From contig CANXME010002070.1 of the NCBI GenBank assembly GCA_948144175.1, positions 310,001-374,000 of the forward strand: a stretch of DNA of 64,000 nt, in the 5' to 3' direction. Made by a program: the position numbers and the translations under genes. Under the pieces are notes generated by a model. It searched no databases, was not told the DNA's origin, and saw only the letters and a program-made list of their open reading frames with translations. Below, one piece after another: positions 29,242-39,582 of the stretch (the first letter of the stretch is position 1; the number at the start of each line of letters is the position of its first letter). Source of the stretch: Closterium sp. NIES-65. Taxonomy: Eukaryota; Streptophyta; Zygnematophyceae; Desmidiales; Closteriaceae.

Positions 29242-30652
29242 CACGTCACTGAAGAAACGTGGCACCTGGAAGCTAGTCCCTCGGTCATCGGCAAAAGGGA
29301 GAAAAATTCTCAGCGGAAAATGGGTTTTCCGCATCAAAAATCTCGTAGATGGCTCGGTAGACAAGTACAAGGCGCGTTGGGTAGTGCAGGGATTTGAGCA
29401 AACACACCTGGTGGACTTCACGCTCACCTACGCTCCAGTCGGCCGCCACACCTCGGTACGCATTCTCATCTGCATCGCTGCCGTCAAACAGCAACCGCTC
29501 CGGCAAATCGACGTCGGCAGCACCTTCCTCTACGCTCTCGTCGATGCCATCATTTTAGTCGAGTAGCCGCACGCATTCGAAGAAAATGATGGCGACGTGT
29601 GCCTCCTCCAAAAATCCCTCTACGGAATCAAGCAGGCGCCTCGTCTATGGCAGCAGTACCTCCATTCCGTCCTCCTTGAGCTCGGCTTCACTCAGCTGCC
29701 GCACGACCTCGGAATGTACAGGCAGGAATCGCGCGGGAAATTCATACTCCTCATCGCCTACGTCGACAACCTCCTCTACACCGGCGACGACACGGAGCTT
29801 CTGGACCAGTTTGAGGCTGACATCAAAGAGAAACTGGAGGTGACAATCAACCACAACGTCACCCAGTTTCTCGGCCTCAATGTGACTCAGTCCGCCTCCT
29901 CCATTCACCTTTCCGCCGCCAAGTACGCCGAAACACTCGCGAAGCGCTTCTCCATCGCACCAATCAACCTCACTACCCCCTATCGCACTCCTCCTCCTAA
30001 CTACGAGCCAGACACCACACCGCTCTCTCCCGAAAACCATCGTCTCTATCAGCAGCAGCTGGGATGTCTCCTGTTTGCCGCCGTCACGTGCCGGCCCGAT
30101 CTCTCCTACGTTGCAAGCCAGCTCGCACAGTACCTGAAACGACCTGAAGGGGAGAATCTACTGGATCTACGCCGAGCACTACAGTACTTCATCTCCACTC
30201 CCAACGTCGGTCTCACTTACGAAGCTAACCTCACCGCTACTCTGCAGCTCCATGGCTACGTAGATGCGGACCACGCTGGAGATGTTGACAACCGACGCTC
30301 CCGCACAGGATTCATCTTTCAACTCCAACCAGCGGGACTCATCTCCTGGAACTCTCAGAAGCAGGAACTCATCGCTCTTTTGTCAGCAGAAGCAGAATTC
30401 ATCGCAGCTAGCGCAGCTGTTCGCGAAGGACTGTACCTGATGGAGCTCCTACAAGAGGCGAAAGTGACGATGAACGGGCACTTCACGTTACTCTGCGACA
30501 ATCAGAGCGCGATAAAGATCACGAACAAGCCCGGCTTCGTCAACCGCACCAAGCATATCGCCCTTCGCTACTTCTTCGTGAAGGATGAAATCGACAAAGG
30601 GAAAGTCAAGCTGACGTACTGCCTGACCACTGGATCCTTGGTTATATCAGCA
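29242..30652 (+). pseudogene. C1 reverse transcriptase-RNase H
   Basis: Continues C1 pol after E2: GTWKLVPR, SGKWVFRIK, KARWVVQGFEQ, then a TAG at 29563-29565, then LLQKSLYGIKQAPRLW. The catalytic box reads YVDN instead of YVDD (about 29758-29769). RNase H has GYVDADHAGD, SAEAEFIAA and CDNQSAI. The C-terminus is truncated after YCLTT where the LTR tail was joined; the residues that follow are LTR read-through. Confidence 0.85.
30627..30652 (+). repeat. C1 3' LTR remnant (26 bp)
   Basis: CCACTGGATCC through ATCAGCA matches the last 26 bp of the 5' LTR. The rest of the 3' LTR, the polypurine tract and the end of RNase H were deleted at a CCACTG microhomology. Confidence 0.8.
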
Positions 30653-31281
30653 CTATTTAGGGCGTATCTTTGCTTCTGGTCATGAGCACTGTTCCGGGCA
30701 TGCGCGAATTGCGGATGCCCGGAACAACACAAAACACCACTTTGGGTTCTTGGTACTCATGCGACCTCCAAATTGGTGCGAGGCTTTTTTCGCTCCAAAA
30801 TTACGCCTCAAACAACAGTCGCATCCAATGAAGGGATGCCAGAACAGTTCGAAAGATCATTTGCTACACCCACGCAAAACCATGCGACACCCCAAATCGT
30901 AAAAAATGTCGGCATGAATCCCCAAATGTTGGGAGCGCGACGCGGGAAATTCAAGACACATTCTTGGGTCATTGTGATCAATTTGCTGAGTGGTTGGGTG
31001 CAGTACAGAGGTTTAGGATACGGTACATTGCAAAATTGTGGCACTCTACTGACGATGGCCGAAGAGATGGTAGGCTAACGTGAATCGTGCAACCAGGTGA
31101 TTGGTCTTAGAATAGGAATGCAACGGAATGACCGAAACTAGAAAGTGTGAGAGTACAAATATGCAACCCTAACAACTGTACTCCCTATTGTGCTACTCAC
31201 TGTAGCCTACAAGCATAGAATTACATTTGACAATTGGTTGGGGGTGGGTCGTGCACGTCAGTCGCCCAACACCTGCACATT
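30653..31281. other. Host spacer between C1 and C3; inverted homology to 48919-49060
   Basis: No gene recognised. GGGCGTATCTTTG and GGTCATGAGCACTGTT (30660-30700) are the reverse complement of a motif at about 49000-49035 in the LRR-gene upstream segment, each next to a small palindrome (CCGGGCAT...ATGCCCGG here). This suggests an old dispersed repeat present on both sides of C3. A 101-codon open frame at 30773-31078 has no recognisable features. Confidence 0.5.
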
Positions 31282-31726
31282 TGTTGGAAACAATTGATTT
31301 AGCGCCTCTGTCGTGTCGAAACACCAAGTCAGAAGCGAAGCGAAACATATCGAAGCATTGGCGAGTCAACCCTCGGAGGTTGAACAACTGCTGGAAGTTA
31401 CGCGAAAGTCAAAGGTCAGCGACCTTTGACTTGACAAGTACAGTGCGACAGCAAGGACAAACAACTGACTCGCTATTGAGCAGTTGCTCGAGTCGTCACT
31501 GTATCGAACCGCAATAGCAACAGCAAAACAGTTATTAGTTATAACCCTTCATATTCCCTTGTACTCTTATAAAAGCGTGTATCTCTTTGTTTTAATCAAT
31601 CTACTTTGCCCTCACATACCAGCGCAAGGTGGTTCACAAACCTTTCATTAAAACGCTTCCGCTACTACATTGTCCTACTCATAATTGAGTCCTGCAAAGA
31701 TCCTAAGGGCTTTTCTCAGCCCAACA
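31282..31726 (+). repeat. C3 5' LTR with TATA-like box
   Basis: TGTTGG to CAACA. TATAAAA at 31568-31574 is a good promoter box. Preceded by ACATT. Confidence 0.85.
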
Positions 31727-31787
31727 TGGTATGAGAGCTATCAGGACAAATTCAACTACAATCAAGACACCTACAACATCACAAGGC

Positions 31788-32227
31788 ATGGCAACGCAGA
31801 AGGAGAGAAGCTCCTCTAACGGCTCTCCCGGTACTACTCCTACTCCACCTCCTACCTCTGGCCTACAAACAAAGGAAAGGAAGGCACAGCAACAAGACCG
31901 GCAGCTGGGTCTGCCGAAACTCTCGCAAATCAAGCCGCGGGCTTCGACCCAGACATGATGGAGAAGTTCTTTTCCTTCATGTCCTTCTACAAACAACACC
32001 AGCAAGGGGCACCTGCGCAGTCAAACAACAGCAACAACAACAACGCAACACCGATGAGCCTCGACGGTTCATCCTACGCACGAGGAAATCAGCAGCAACA
32101 ACCTACCTTCGCCCCGTACGAGCCTCAGCGTGGTTCCGTCAGCTTCATGCCGCGCCAGCAGCCTTCACCTGAGCAAGAGAAGACATTAGATGCACTTCAA
32201 GTTAAGTCGCAGTTTGCACACGTCATA
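31788..32227 (+). pseudogene. C3 Gag, N-terminal part
   Basis: Gln/Asn-rich Gag lead with MSLDGSSYARG (also in C1 Gag). A frameshift lies between the ATG at 31788 and the frame used from about 31955. It is interrupted by the pogo element at a TA. Confidence 0.65.
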
Positions 32228-32253
32228 CCGTAAACCCCCGGATATAAGACCCC
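32228..32253 (+). repeat. pogo left TIR
   Basis: CCGTAAACCCCCGGATATAA followed by GACCCC, adjacent to the TA target. Confidence 0.85.
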
Positions 32254-32603
32254 CTCCAGTTGTAGACCCCTGGGTATATAGTACGGGGGGGGGTACTCTA
32301 TTCGAGTCTAGTCGAGATATACCCCCCTATTTGGCACCTTACAATATAAGACCCCCCCCCTACCACTAGAGACCTATTCATTTGTGATTTAAGGACTGTT
32401 ACTTGGTGATTTTCCATGTTCATAGAGGAGGCAGAACAACCAAACACACATGCGAAGGAACATTATCCTATCTAATCCTCATCCTGCCCAGCAACCCAAG
32501 TCTCCGCCTCCTCCCCATCATATCGCCCTTCAGCCCACCATTCATCGCCTTCATCCTGCCATCCCCCTCCGGCCCCCACCTCTTCCGCAACCCCACCATT
32601 GTC

Positions 32604-32825
32604 CTCCTCCTCCTCCTCCTCCTCCTCCTCCTCCTCCTCCTCCTCCTCCTCCTCCTCCTCCTCCTCCTCCTCCTCCTCCTCCTCCTCCTCCTCCTTCTCC
32701 TCCTCCTCCTCCCATTCCTCCTCCTCCTCCTCCTCCTCCTCCTCCTCCTCCTCCTCCTCCTCCTCCTCCTCCTCCTCCTCCTCCTCCTCCTCCTCCTCCT
32801 CCTCCTCCTCCTCCTCCTCCTCCTC
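32604..32825 (+). repeat. (CTC)n microsatellite inside transposase exon 4
   Basis: About 74 CTC triplets with two small interruptions (near 32694 and 32711). On the coding (minus) strand it is a GAG run encoding poly-Glu in the transposase tail. Confidence 0.95.
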
Positions 32826-34494
32826 GGCATCCTCCTCTCCAGCTTCCGCCACCAGCTCAGCATCGCTGTCCCTGTCAGCAGTGGCAGCAGGGTCAGAGTA
32901 GAAAGGGTTGGGGACGAGCTCGTCTAGCTCCTCCTCGCACACATCGTCCATCACCTCCACCTTCGCCGCGTCCCGCAGGTAAGCGTGGATCAGATGGTCC
33001 TCGCTCCCGTCGATGACATTGGAGATGCCGCACGTGATGAAAGATTTTCTGATCAGTTCTTCTGGGACGTCGGCCCAGGCCTCCGCAATCCAGCAGAGAA
33101 CTTTTTCAGGGGGGGGTTTCTTCAGGTTCCCTGCGGGAAAGGGCACGGATAAGGGCAGTGGTCAGTCAATACACATTCTAGGCGCACATTAAACCGCAGG
33201 CAGTCATGTGCTCACTTGCACGGGTAAAGGACTCAATCCCCTCATGTTGGAACCACGAGGAGTAGCGGTGGCGAACCCCGGCTTTAAAGCTGCGGTTTAT
33301 TGAAACGTCCAGCGGTTGCACCAGCGAGGTGCAACCGCCAGGGATCACCGCACGAGTGAGCTTGAACAGCTTCATCGTCTGGCCGACCGCTTCAGTGATG
33401 TGCCCTCGGTAGGATTCGAGGACGAGGAGCGCCTCCTTGCGCTGCCCTCCCTCTTCGCGGAGCGGTTTAAGCAAGGGGACGAGAACTTGCGTTGTCCAGT
33501 CTTGGACAAGTTTCTCGTCCATCCAGCCCTTGTCCTGGACGCGGATGACAACACCTGCACGATAGCACAAGACACATTAGCGGGTTTCTTCCAGGGCAAA
33601 GAGCAGCAAAGTTGCCGCACGGGCACAACTCACCTCGGGGCACGGGGATCTTCGGCAGAGTCTTCCGCTTGAAGACAACATAGGGAGGGAGCTTCATGCC
33701 GCCCGCCGTCATCGCCAGCATGACGGTGAGGCGCTCCTTCTCGTACCCCGCGGTGCGCACGTGCACAGTACGCGCGCCTTTCATCTCAAGGGTGCGCTCA
33801 GCAGGCATCTCAAGGAACAGAGGCGTCTGATGCGCGTTTACAATCAAGTTGAGGGGGTAGGCGTTGAGCACGCGCATCTGCCTCACGAATTCCCAAAAAG
33901 ACTCGCACTTCTTCTTGCAATCTGCGTCGCACAAGTAAATGGTGGATCAATAGCTGCAATTTTGCATCAGCGAACATCGAATGTGCACGGGATTTCTTAC
34001 CTGCAGCAAGTTTCTGCCCAATCTTCGTCTTCACGCGCTGCGCCAGGGACCACCGCATGCGGAATCTCTTTGTCCAGCGGTGCGACGACTGCCACTTCTC
34101 TTGGGGGTGGCGGTGCTTCATGTAGGTCGTCGCCCAACTCTGCAGCAGGCCCACGGAAACCGGCAGACCTTTCCCACGGTGGGAAAGGAGCCTGCGGTAT
34201 ACCGCAGTCTCCATCATCGGCCACTTGGGCTTTCGTCCAGCACCACTGAGACGACGACGACATCCTGCCGCAATTTCGAGGCGCTCCTTCAATTTCTTCC
34301 AGTCGCGGATCTGCTTCGGCTGGACTTTGGCGAGGCTGGCCAGCTTGCGGACGCTCAGATCCGGCTGCGCATCTATCATCTTGAGCCAGTACGGTTTCTC
34401 TTTGGCCGTGTAAGCTTTCCGCGCTCTCTTCGTCATTTGGTGCCATGGCGTCTTTGCGTCCTGCACACGCTTCTTCTTACCCTGTGGTCTGCTG

Positions 34495-34825
34495 TGTCAG
34501 AATCCCAACCACTAGACCATTGGGATAAAAGGGCTTGTTAAGTAGCGGGTCATGGCGCCCATAACCCCCCAGGCCACCGTGCATGTAACCCTTCCCTAGG
34601 ATCAATCGGGGATCACCAGTGGACCTCTGACACCCCCCCGCACTGGGATGCCCGAAGTGCATACACCGGGATTCGAACCCGAGACCTTCGCTCTGATACC
34701 ATGTCAGAATCCTAACCACTAGACCATTGGGATAAAGGGCTTGTTAAGTAGCGGGTCAGTGCGCCCATAACCCCCCAGGCCAACGTGCCTGTAACCCTTC
34801 CCTAGGATCAATCGGGGATCACCAG
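34495..34825 (-). mobile_element. TRIM copy T1 (part of the chimera)
   Basis: Minus strand: LTR 34825-34702 (5' truncated), 69-bp internal part 34701-34633 with PBS TGGTATCAGAGC and a G-rich tract, LTR 34632-34495 (138 bp, TGTCAGA to TCTGACA). A tRNA-like A box TGGTCTAGTGG (34726-34716) and a B box GGTTCGAATCC (34679-34669), 36 nt apart, span the LTR/PBS junction. The B box sits in a T-arm-like hairpin CGGGTTCGAATCCCG. Confidence 0.85.
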
Positions 34826-35484
34826 CGGGACGGCGGGTAGGGAGGTTACGGGGGGGGGGGGGGGGGGGCGACGCGCGGCCTCCCTGGGCGCCAAAACAGG
34901 CGGCAGAAGGGGCGGCGCTCGCCCCCCTCCCCCAGGTGGCCCCCGAGGGAGCCGCGACGGGCGACGGGAAAAGAGGGGGGGGGGCGGTGCACGTGCCCCC
35001 GGTGCGCCGCGACTGGCGACGGAGCATGGCCGGGGCGGGGCCGGGGCAGGGTCGAGGCAGGGCCGAAAGGGGCGGCGACGGGGCCGCAAGGGGTGGCGAC
35101 GGGGCCGCTGGAGGCGGCGACGAGGCCGTTAGGGGCGGCGACGGGGCCGCTAGAGGCGGCGACGGGGCTGTTAGGGGCGGCGACGGGGCCGCAAGGGGCG
35201 ACGACGGGGCCGCTGGAGGCAGCGACGGGGCCGATAGGGGCGGCGACGGGGCCGCGAAGGGGCCGCAAGGGGCCTGGAAGGGCGGCGACGGGCCGCTAGG
35301 GGCGGCGACGGGGCCGCGAAGGGGCCGCGAGGGGCCTGGAAGGGCGGCAACGGGGCCGCGAGGGGTGGCGACGGGGCCGCTAAGGGTCGCGAGAGGGGCA
35401 CGCCACGGGGCGTGCAGTGCACAGAGTAGCAGCAGAAGCAGTTAGGTGGGCTCACAGGCCAGGAGCGTAGATGCTCTGATAGCA
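34826..35484 (-). repeat. GC-rich Copia leader fragment
   Basis: Minus-strand leader with GGCCCCGTCGCCGCC units, the same style as the E1 and E2 leaders. Contains a poly-G run near 34851-34868. No gene. Confidence 0.6.
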
Positions 35485-35614
35485 TGTAAAGAATGAGGAA
35501 TGAAGAAGAGAGGGGTTCACTAGCAAACATTGGGATACATATAGCAAACCCTAAAAGGGTTGTACTCACTATAGAGTACCCCACTGCAGACTAGAGAAAC
35601 ATAATATTCTGACA
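35485..35614 (-). repeat. Short Copia LTR (130 bp), 5' end of the chimera
   Basis: Minus strand TGTCAGAATATTATG to TTTACA; nearly the same sequence as the solo LTR at 40254-40388. It belongs to the E1/E2 short-LTR group but is a different subfamily. Confidence 0.85.
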
Positions 35615-35822
35615 TGCTGGATTGCGGAAAGACAGGAACCCTAACTTGGGGAAGCGGACGGCGTAGGCTCTCGCTGCGCTCACTATCTGCCGCACCGCTG
35701 GTAGAGGCACTTGGCGTTGGCATGACGGGCCTGGGCGATGGCCTAGCAATAGGAGGTGTACTGGGGACACGGCGGCGCCGGCGTTGAGCACCCGACGTCT
35801 CAGCATCTGGGGATGTCACCAT

Positions 35823-36346
35823 GGCGGCTAAACTACAGATGACACGCTGCTAGCTTCGAGGAGGTTTTATGATGGCTCCGCTCGCCATCTCTGATAGCCA
35901 GCCGAGCAAGGAAACGTGCTGGGGAGAAGAAACAAGAGGAGAAGGACGTGAAGTACAGCCTATAGACAGGGACGTGTCAGCTACTGGGTGTAGAGTACCC
36001 CCTAACCAATACCGTGCAGCCCCCTCGCAGCGTGCATGGGGTGTGAAGGCCGAGGCGACACAGTGCGCTGGGCCCATCACACGGTGCCTCTATGCTTGAT
36101 GTGGTGGCCAATTCTGGCCAATGAGAAAACCCTCCCAGCTTGATTTCGTGTTGACGAGTGTCAGACCTCAAAGAGATGGTTTCGCGTATTTTCTTGGAGT
36201 GCTAAAATGGAACACTTCCCATTTATTTGTCTGTGCCCAAAAACTTGTATCTTAAAAAGTCAATTTGTATAGACCCGAGTCTTATATTATATATGCCACT
36301 TATTTAGACCACCCCATTTTTTTAGGTGCGATTATGATAAGACCCT
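35823..36346. other. pogo 5' non-coding part
   Basis: Between the transposase start codon (minus strand, 35822) and the right TIR. Presumably transposase promoter; nothing else recognised. Confidence 0.5.
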
Positions 36347-36372
36347 AGGGTCTTATATCCGGGGGTTTATGG
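36347..36372 (-). repeat. pogo right TIR
   Basis: Reverse complement reads CCATAAACCCCCGGATATAA then GACCCT; two mismatches to the left TIR over 26 bp. Confidence 0.85.
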
Positions 36373-36374
36373 TA

Positions 36375-37180
36375 AAACTGCAGACGTCAAGACCGTTGAT
36401 GGAAAGGACTTCTTTACCTGGTCATTCGAATTCGAGCTGATGATGGAAGGCGCGCAGATTCTTGGCTTCTTCGACGGGTCCCTGCCATACCCAACACACG
36501 AGACGCAATACGACAAGCAGTAGTATACATATCAGTCCATAATGGCGTATACAATCCTACTACGCAACGTCACCCCGAACCAGCAGCAGAACATTCGGTC
36601 TTACCGAGGATACGGGAACTCCGCCGAGCTCGCGTACAACCACCTGAAGAACCTGTACAAGGCAACAGACAGCGTCAATCAGAGTCGGTTAATGGCACAA
36701 GTGACAATAGTGGAAATGAAACCAGGCGAAAAAGGGATGGCGTATATCAGGCGCTGTCGCGAATTGCGCGACAAACTGCTTCGATGCGGAGGGTCGATAC
36801 CAGAAGACGCCTTCGTCACAGTCGTCATTGGCAGTCTTGGTCCTCATTGGCGCTCCACTCGCGCCATACTCCGAGCTCACGGAAAAATTTCTGAAGCATC
36901 TCTCTGCGCCGAGATTCACGCCGAACAGTAAGACATGGACCTACAAGAAGAAAAACACAAGAGGAAGACGTCAATGCCTGAGTTCGCTTTCCACACTCAA
37001 CGGCGCTACAACAACAACCATCGGTAAAACAAGTACCAAGGACAGCAACCCGTACCTCCGTTTTGTCATCTCTGCAAGACGTGAAGTCATCCCCGCACAC
37101 ACTGCCCTAACCGGCAGCAGTCAGCACCAACGCAGCGGTAGCTTCGACCTTCAAGCAGTCAAGTCGCCTCAACGCAAGTA
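36375..37180 (+). pseudogene. C3 Gag, C-terminal part
   Basis: VDGKDFFTWSFEFELM, YIRRCRELRDKLLRCGG and LGPHWRSTR match C1 and C4 Gag. A one-base loss near 36395-36400 shifts the frame just before DGKDFF. Stops lie at about 36522 (TAG) and 36929 (TAA), and a TGA sits inside the zinc knuckle (CHLCKT then stop then SHPRTHC, about 37064). Confidence 0.8.
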
Positions 37181-37195
37181 AATCCCACCACTCAA

Positions 37196-37600
37196 GTGCA
37201 AACGTCAACAACGTCGACGGGACAACCTGCACAAGGAACAAGGAACATCGTAAGTTGCATGGCAAGATTGACCGACTCCTGCATCACCGAATTGCCGCCC
37301 CACTACTCACCAGAAGAACAACTCGACGAAAGGACTCCACGTCGCGAGTCACTGCAACCGAACCCAACGTACGCAGCCATCGCCCAAAGTGAACCGTTTG
37401 GGAAGGATACCTGGTTCTTGGACAGTTGCTGCGGACAACACATGTGCTCTTCAGGTCGGTTCTTTCAACGAGAATACCAACTTCAGCGGGAAGTCGTCAT
37501 CACCGTCGCCAACAACCAGAACCTGCGCACACGACGACAAGGCGTGGTGCAACTTCGGTCACGAGAGACAAACGTCATATTAAGATGTCAAAAGTATTAA
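37196..37600 (+). pseudogene. C3 protease
   Basis: TWFLDSCCGQHMCSSGRFF carries the same DSCC variant as C1. Frame lost after VILRCQKY; homologous sequence continues in another frame (ITEGLGYNLLSVSQLMAKGI). Confidence 0.7.
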
Positions 37601-39582
37601 TTACAGAGGGACTTGGCTACAACTTACTGAGCGTCAGTCAGCTGATGGCGAAAGGCATCCACCTCGAAGCAGACAACACAACACATGAGTTCAAGTTATA
37701 CTACGGGAAGGGCGGTCTCTACATCGGGAAGGCGGTCCTGAAAAATAACGTCTTCGTCCTCGACTTCGTCCCAGATCTTGGCACCGCTAACAGCGACGGG
37801 ATCGTCACCTTCACCTCCTGGACACATCCACCGGATCTCGACCCCAACTTTAGTCTCGAAGGCTTCTGGTTACTCGCACACCATCCCTAAGGCAGAACGA
37901 ACAAGAGCATTAGCAACGATTCAACACTCGGCAGCAGCAGAAACAACATCGGCAGCAGCAGAGACAACGTCGGTAGGAGCAGAGACAACATCGGCAGCAG
38001 CAGAGACAACACCGGCTGCAGCAGAGACAACATCAGCAGCAGCAAAAACAACAGCAGCAGCAGCGGCAACATCGACACCATTCGCTGGTCCTTCAACTGC
38101 ACTGACTCCAATTGACGACGACATTCCACCGACTCCTGCGCAGCAATTGAACCCAACACCACGAGAAATACATCGAAGCGCAAAATTCACCACAAGCTTC
38201 TACTCCAACTCCGACTTGTACCGTCGCTCACCCGGACATCGAGCTGGCGAAGACATCTGGCACGCACAAATGGGACATCCAAGCAACACAGTGTTAAATA
38301 ACATAATCAGAGCAGGAGTGCTCGACAAGGACTCATTTCTCCTAGCCGACGGAAGCGAACTTCCACGAGCTCGCGGAACGAGCTTTACCTGCCCCGAAGC
38401 GGACTTACCACATCGGTCATTCGCTTCTCACCACAACCCCAGCGCACCAGCTTACGCACCACTTGAGAAAGTGTACAGCGACATCCTGTACAACCGCGAA
38501 CCTGGACAAGGAGCATACAGCTACACCATCACGTTCATCGATGCCGCCACACGTTACGTTTGGCACCTTAACCTTCCGAGCAAGGACATGGCTTTCGAGG
38601 CCTTCGTCGCTTGGCTCCCAGTAGTAGAACGAGAATCGGGCGTGAAGCTAAAAAGCTTCCAATCAGACGGAGGAGGAGAATACATCTCACAGAGGTTCAA
38701 GCAGAACCTGGCAGAAAGAGGGATCAAGAGGCTCATCTCTCTTCCCTACGCTCACCAGCAGCAAGGCGTAGCAGAAAGGATGAACAGAATTCTTCAGAAC
38801 ACCATGCGCAAGCTGCTATGAAGCATGCGATTGCCCAATCACCAGTGGCCCGAAGCAATGGATCCCGCTGTCATGCTGCACAACTTGCTCTCGTCATCAT
38901 CGCTCCCGAACAACGCATCATCGCACCTGCTGTGGACAGGAAAACAGGGCAGCACAAAAATGTTAAGAGTTTTTGGCTGCATGGTACAGTACCGACCCCC
39001 ATCTGCACGAGCCGGCCGATTTTCCCAACGCGCACAGTGGGGACTACACCTGGGCATCGAAAGAAATTACAACGCGTGGAAGATTTTCGACGTCCACTCC
39101 AAGGAAACACTAGCAGCACGTGATGTCATTTTCTATGAACGACTCACCCTTCCGGCGTACCTTGCCGACCTGGAAGAAGATGGGGACCCCACAGGTGGTT
39201 TCCGTGGTGACCGAGCTTTCGCCTCGGCAGCAGACGAAGCTGACTGGGACGAGCAGAACGTGGATGAAACATCGGAGGAAGCCGACCTCTCCCTTATTGC
39301 TCCGTCGAAGTCCCAATGGATGACGAAAACCCTCGCGAAAGCACCAACGCCGAAGTATTTTACCACTTCGCCGACAACGGTTACGTTACACCTGCAGAAG
39401 TCAACACAAACGAAGCAGAACGCATAGGGCCCAACTTCATACCTGACCCAGAAGCAGGTGACGAAGCAGCTTATCCCGAGGACACAACACTCCCCCGCTA
39501 CACACGGAGTGGCCTCCAGATACTCGGCCTCGTCACCGCGGTCCACGGCCCGGAGATTCCTAAAGAGCCTGCCACAGTTTAG
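37601..39582 (+). pseudogene. C3 integrase and linker
   Basis: Zinc-binding WHAQMGHPS; DDE core YSDILYN, FQSDGGGEYIS and GVAERMNRI. TGA at 38819-38821 splits it; the same frame resumes with MLHNLLSSSSLPN and MVQYRPPSARAGRF. A frameshift near 39310 leads to the linker frame, which ends with a stop at 39580. A GCAGCAGAGACAAC minisatellite (about 37930-38060) lies in the Ala/Thr-rich lead. Confidence 0.8.

Larger units (their letters stand above)
12387..30652 (+). mobile_element. Copia element C1 (long-LTR family), disrupted by two nested Copia insertions
   Basis: 5' LTR 12387-12811 starts TGTTGG and ends CA; a primer-binding site TGGTATCAGAGC follows at 12812. Order is gag, protease, integrase, RT, RNase H (Copia order). 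The target duplication CTATT is present at 12382-12386 and 30653-30657, so both outer ends are original although only the last 26 bp of the 3' LTR remain. E1 (14251-22226) splits gag from protease and E2 (25133-29236) splits the start of RT. Stops at 13572, 24633 and 29563 and a mutated RT active site make it dead. Confidence 0.9.
34495..35614 (-). mobile_element. Chimeric Copia/TRIM retro-insertion in the pogo transposase
   Basis: Flanked by the 5-bp duplication TGCTG at 34490-34494 and 35615-35619. Removing it rejoins transposase exon 1 in frame (PQSS to RPQGKKK). Read on the minus strand, it begins with a short Copia LTR (35614-35485), a PBS-like TGCTATCAGAGCATC and a GC-rich E1/E2-type leader, then changes at about 34826 into a TRIM LTR lacking its first ~13 bp, the TRIM internal part and a complete TRIM LTR ending at 34495. 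One target duplication around two different terminal repeats suggests a recombinant (template-switched) cDNA integrated as a unit. Confidence 0.75.
32472..35822 (-). pseudogene. pogo/Tigger-type transposase, 4 exons, disrupted
   Basis: Exon 1 35822-34001 (with the chimeric insert 34495-35614 inside), exon 2 33921-33634, exon 3 33554-33216, exon 4 33130-32472; all introns are GT-AG with phases that join. Exon 1 has a basic NLS-like KKKRVQ and an HTH DNA-binding region (LSVRKLASLAKVQPKQIRDW). The DDE domain: the first Asp is His (NAHQTPLFLEM; the family has NADQTP), the second position is Glu in VLESYRGH, the third Asp is kept in QPLDVSINRSF. The C-terminal WIAEAWADVPEELI and CGISNVIDGSED are typical of the family. 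A ~70-residue Glu run follows. The insertion and the lost Asp make it inactive. Confidence 0.82.
32228..36372 (-). mobile_element. pogo/Tigger-like DNA transposon in C3 gag
   Basis: Terminal inverted repeats of at least 24 bp: left end CC(G)TAAACCCCCGGATATAA, right end its reverse complement with one mismatch. TA target duplication at 32226-32227 and 36373-36374; removing the element gives a sensible Gag read-through (SQFAHVIKLQTS). A four-exon transposase lies on the minus strand. Original length about 3.0 kb; 1,125 bp came from a later retro-insertion (34495-35614 plus target copy). TA duplication, TIR and the DDE transposase type all agree with Tc1/mariner-pogo. Confidence 0.9.

Noticed and set aside
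32403..32927. Plus-strand poly-Leu, poly-Pro and poly-Ser ORFs
   Set aside because: Antisense or out-of-frame readings of the (CTC)n tract inside the minus-strand transposase exon.
34633..34735. A functional tRNA gene
   Set aside because: A and B boxes fit, but there is no acceptor stem or plausible anticodon arm, and the sequence straddles the TRIM LTR and PBS.
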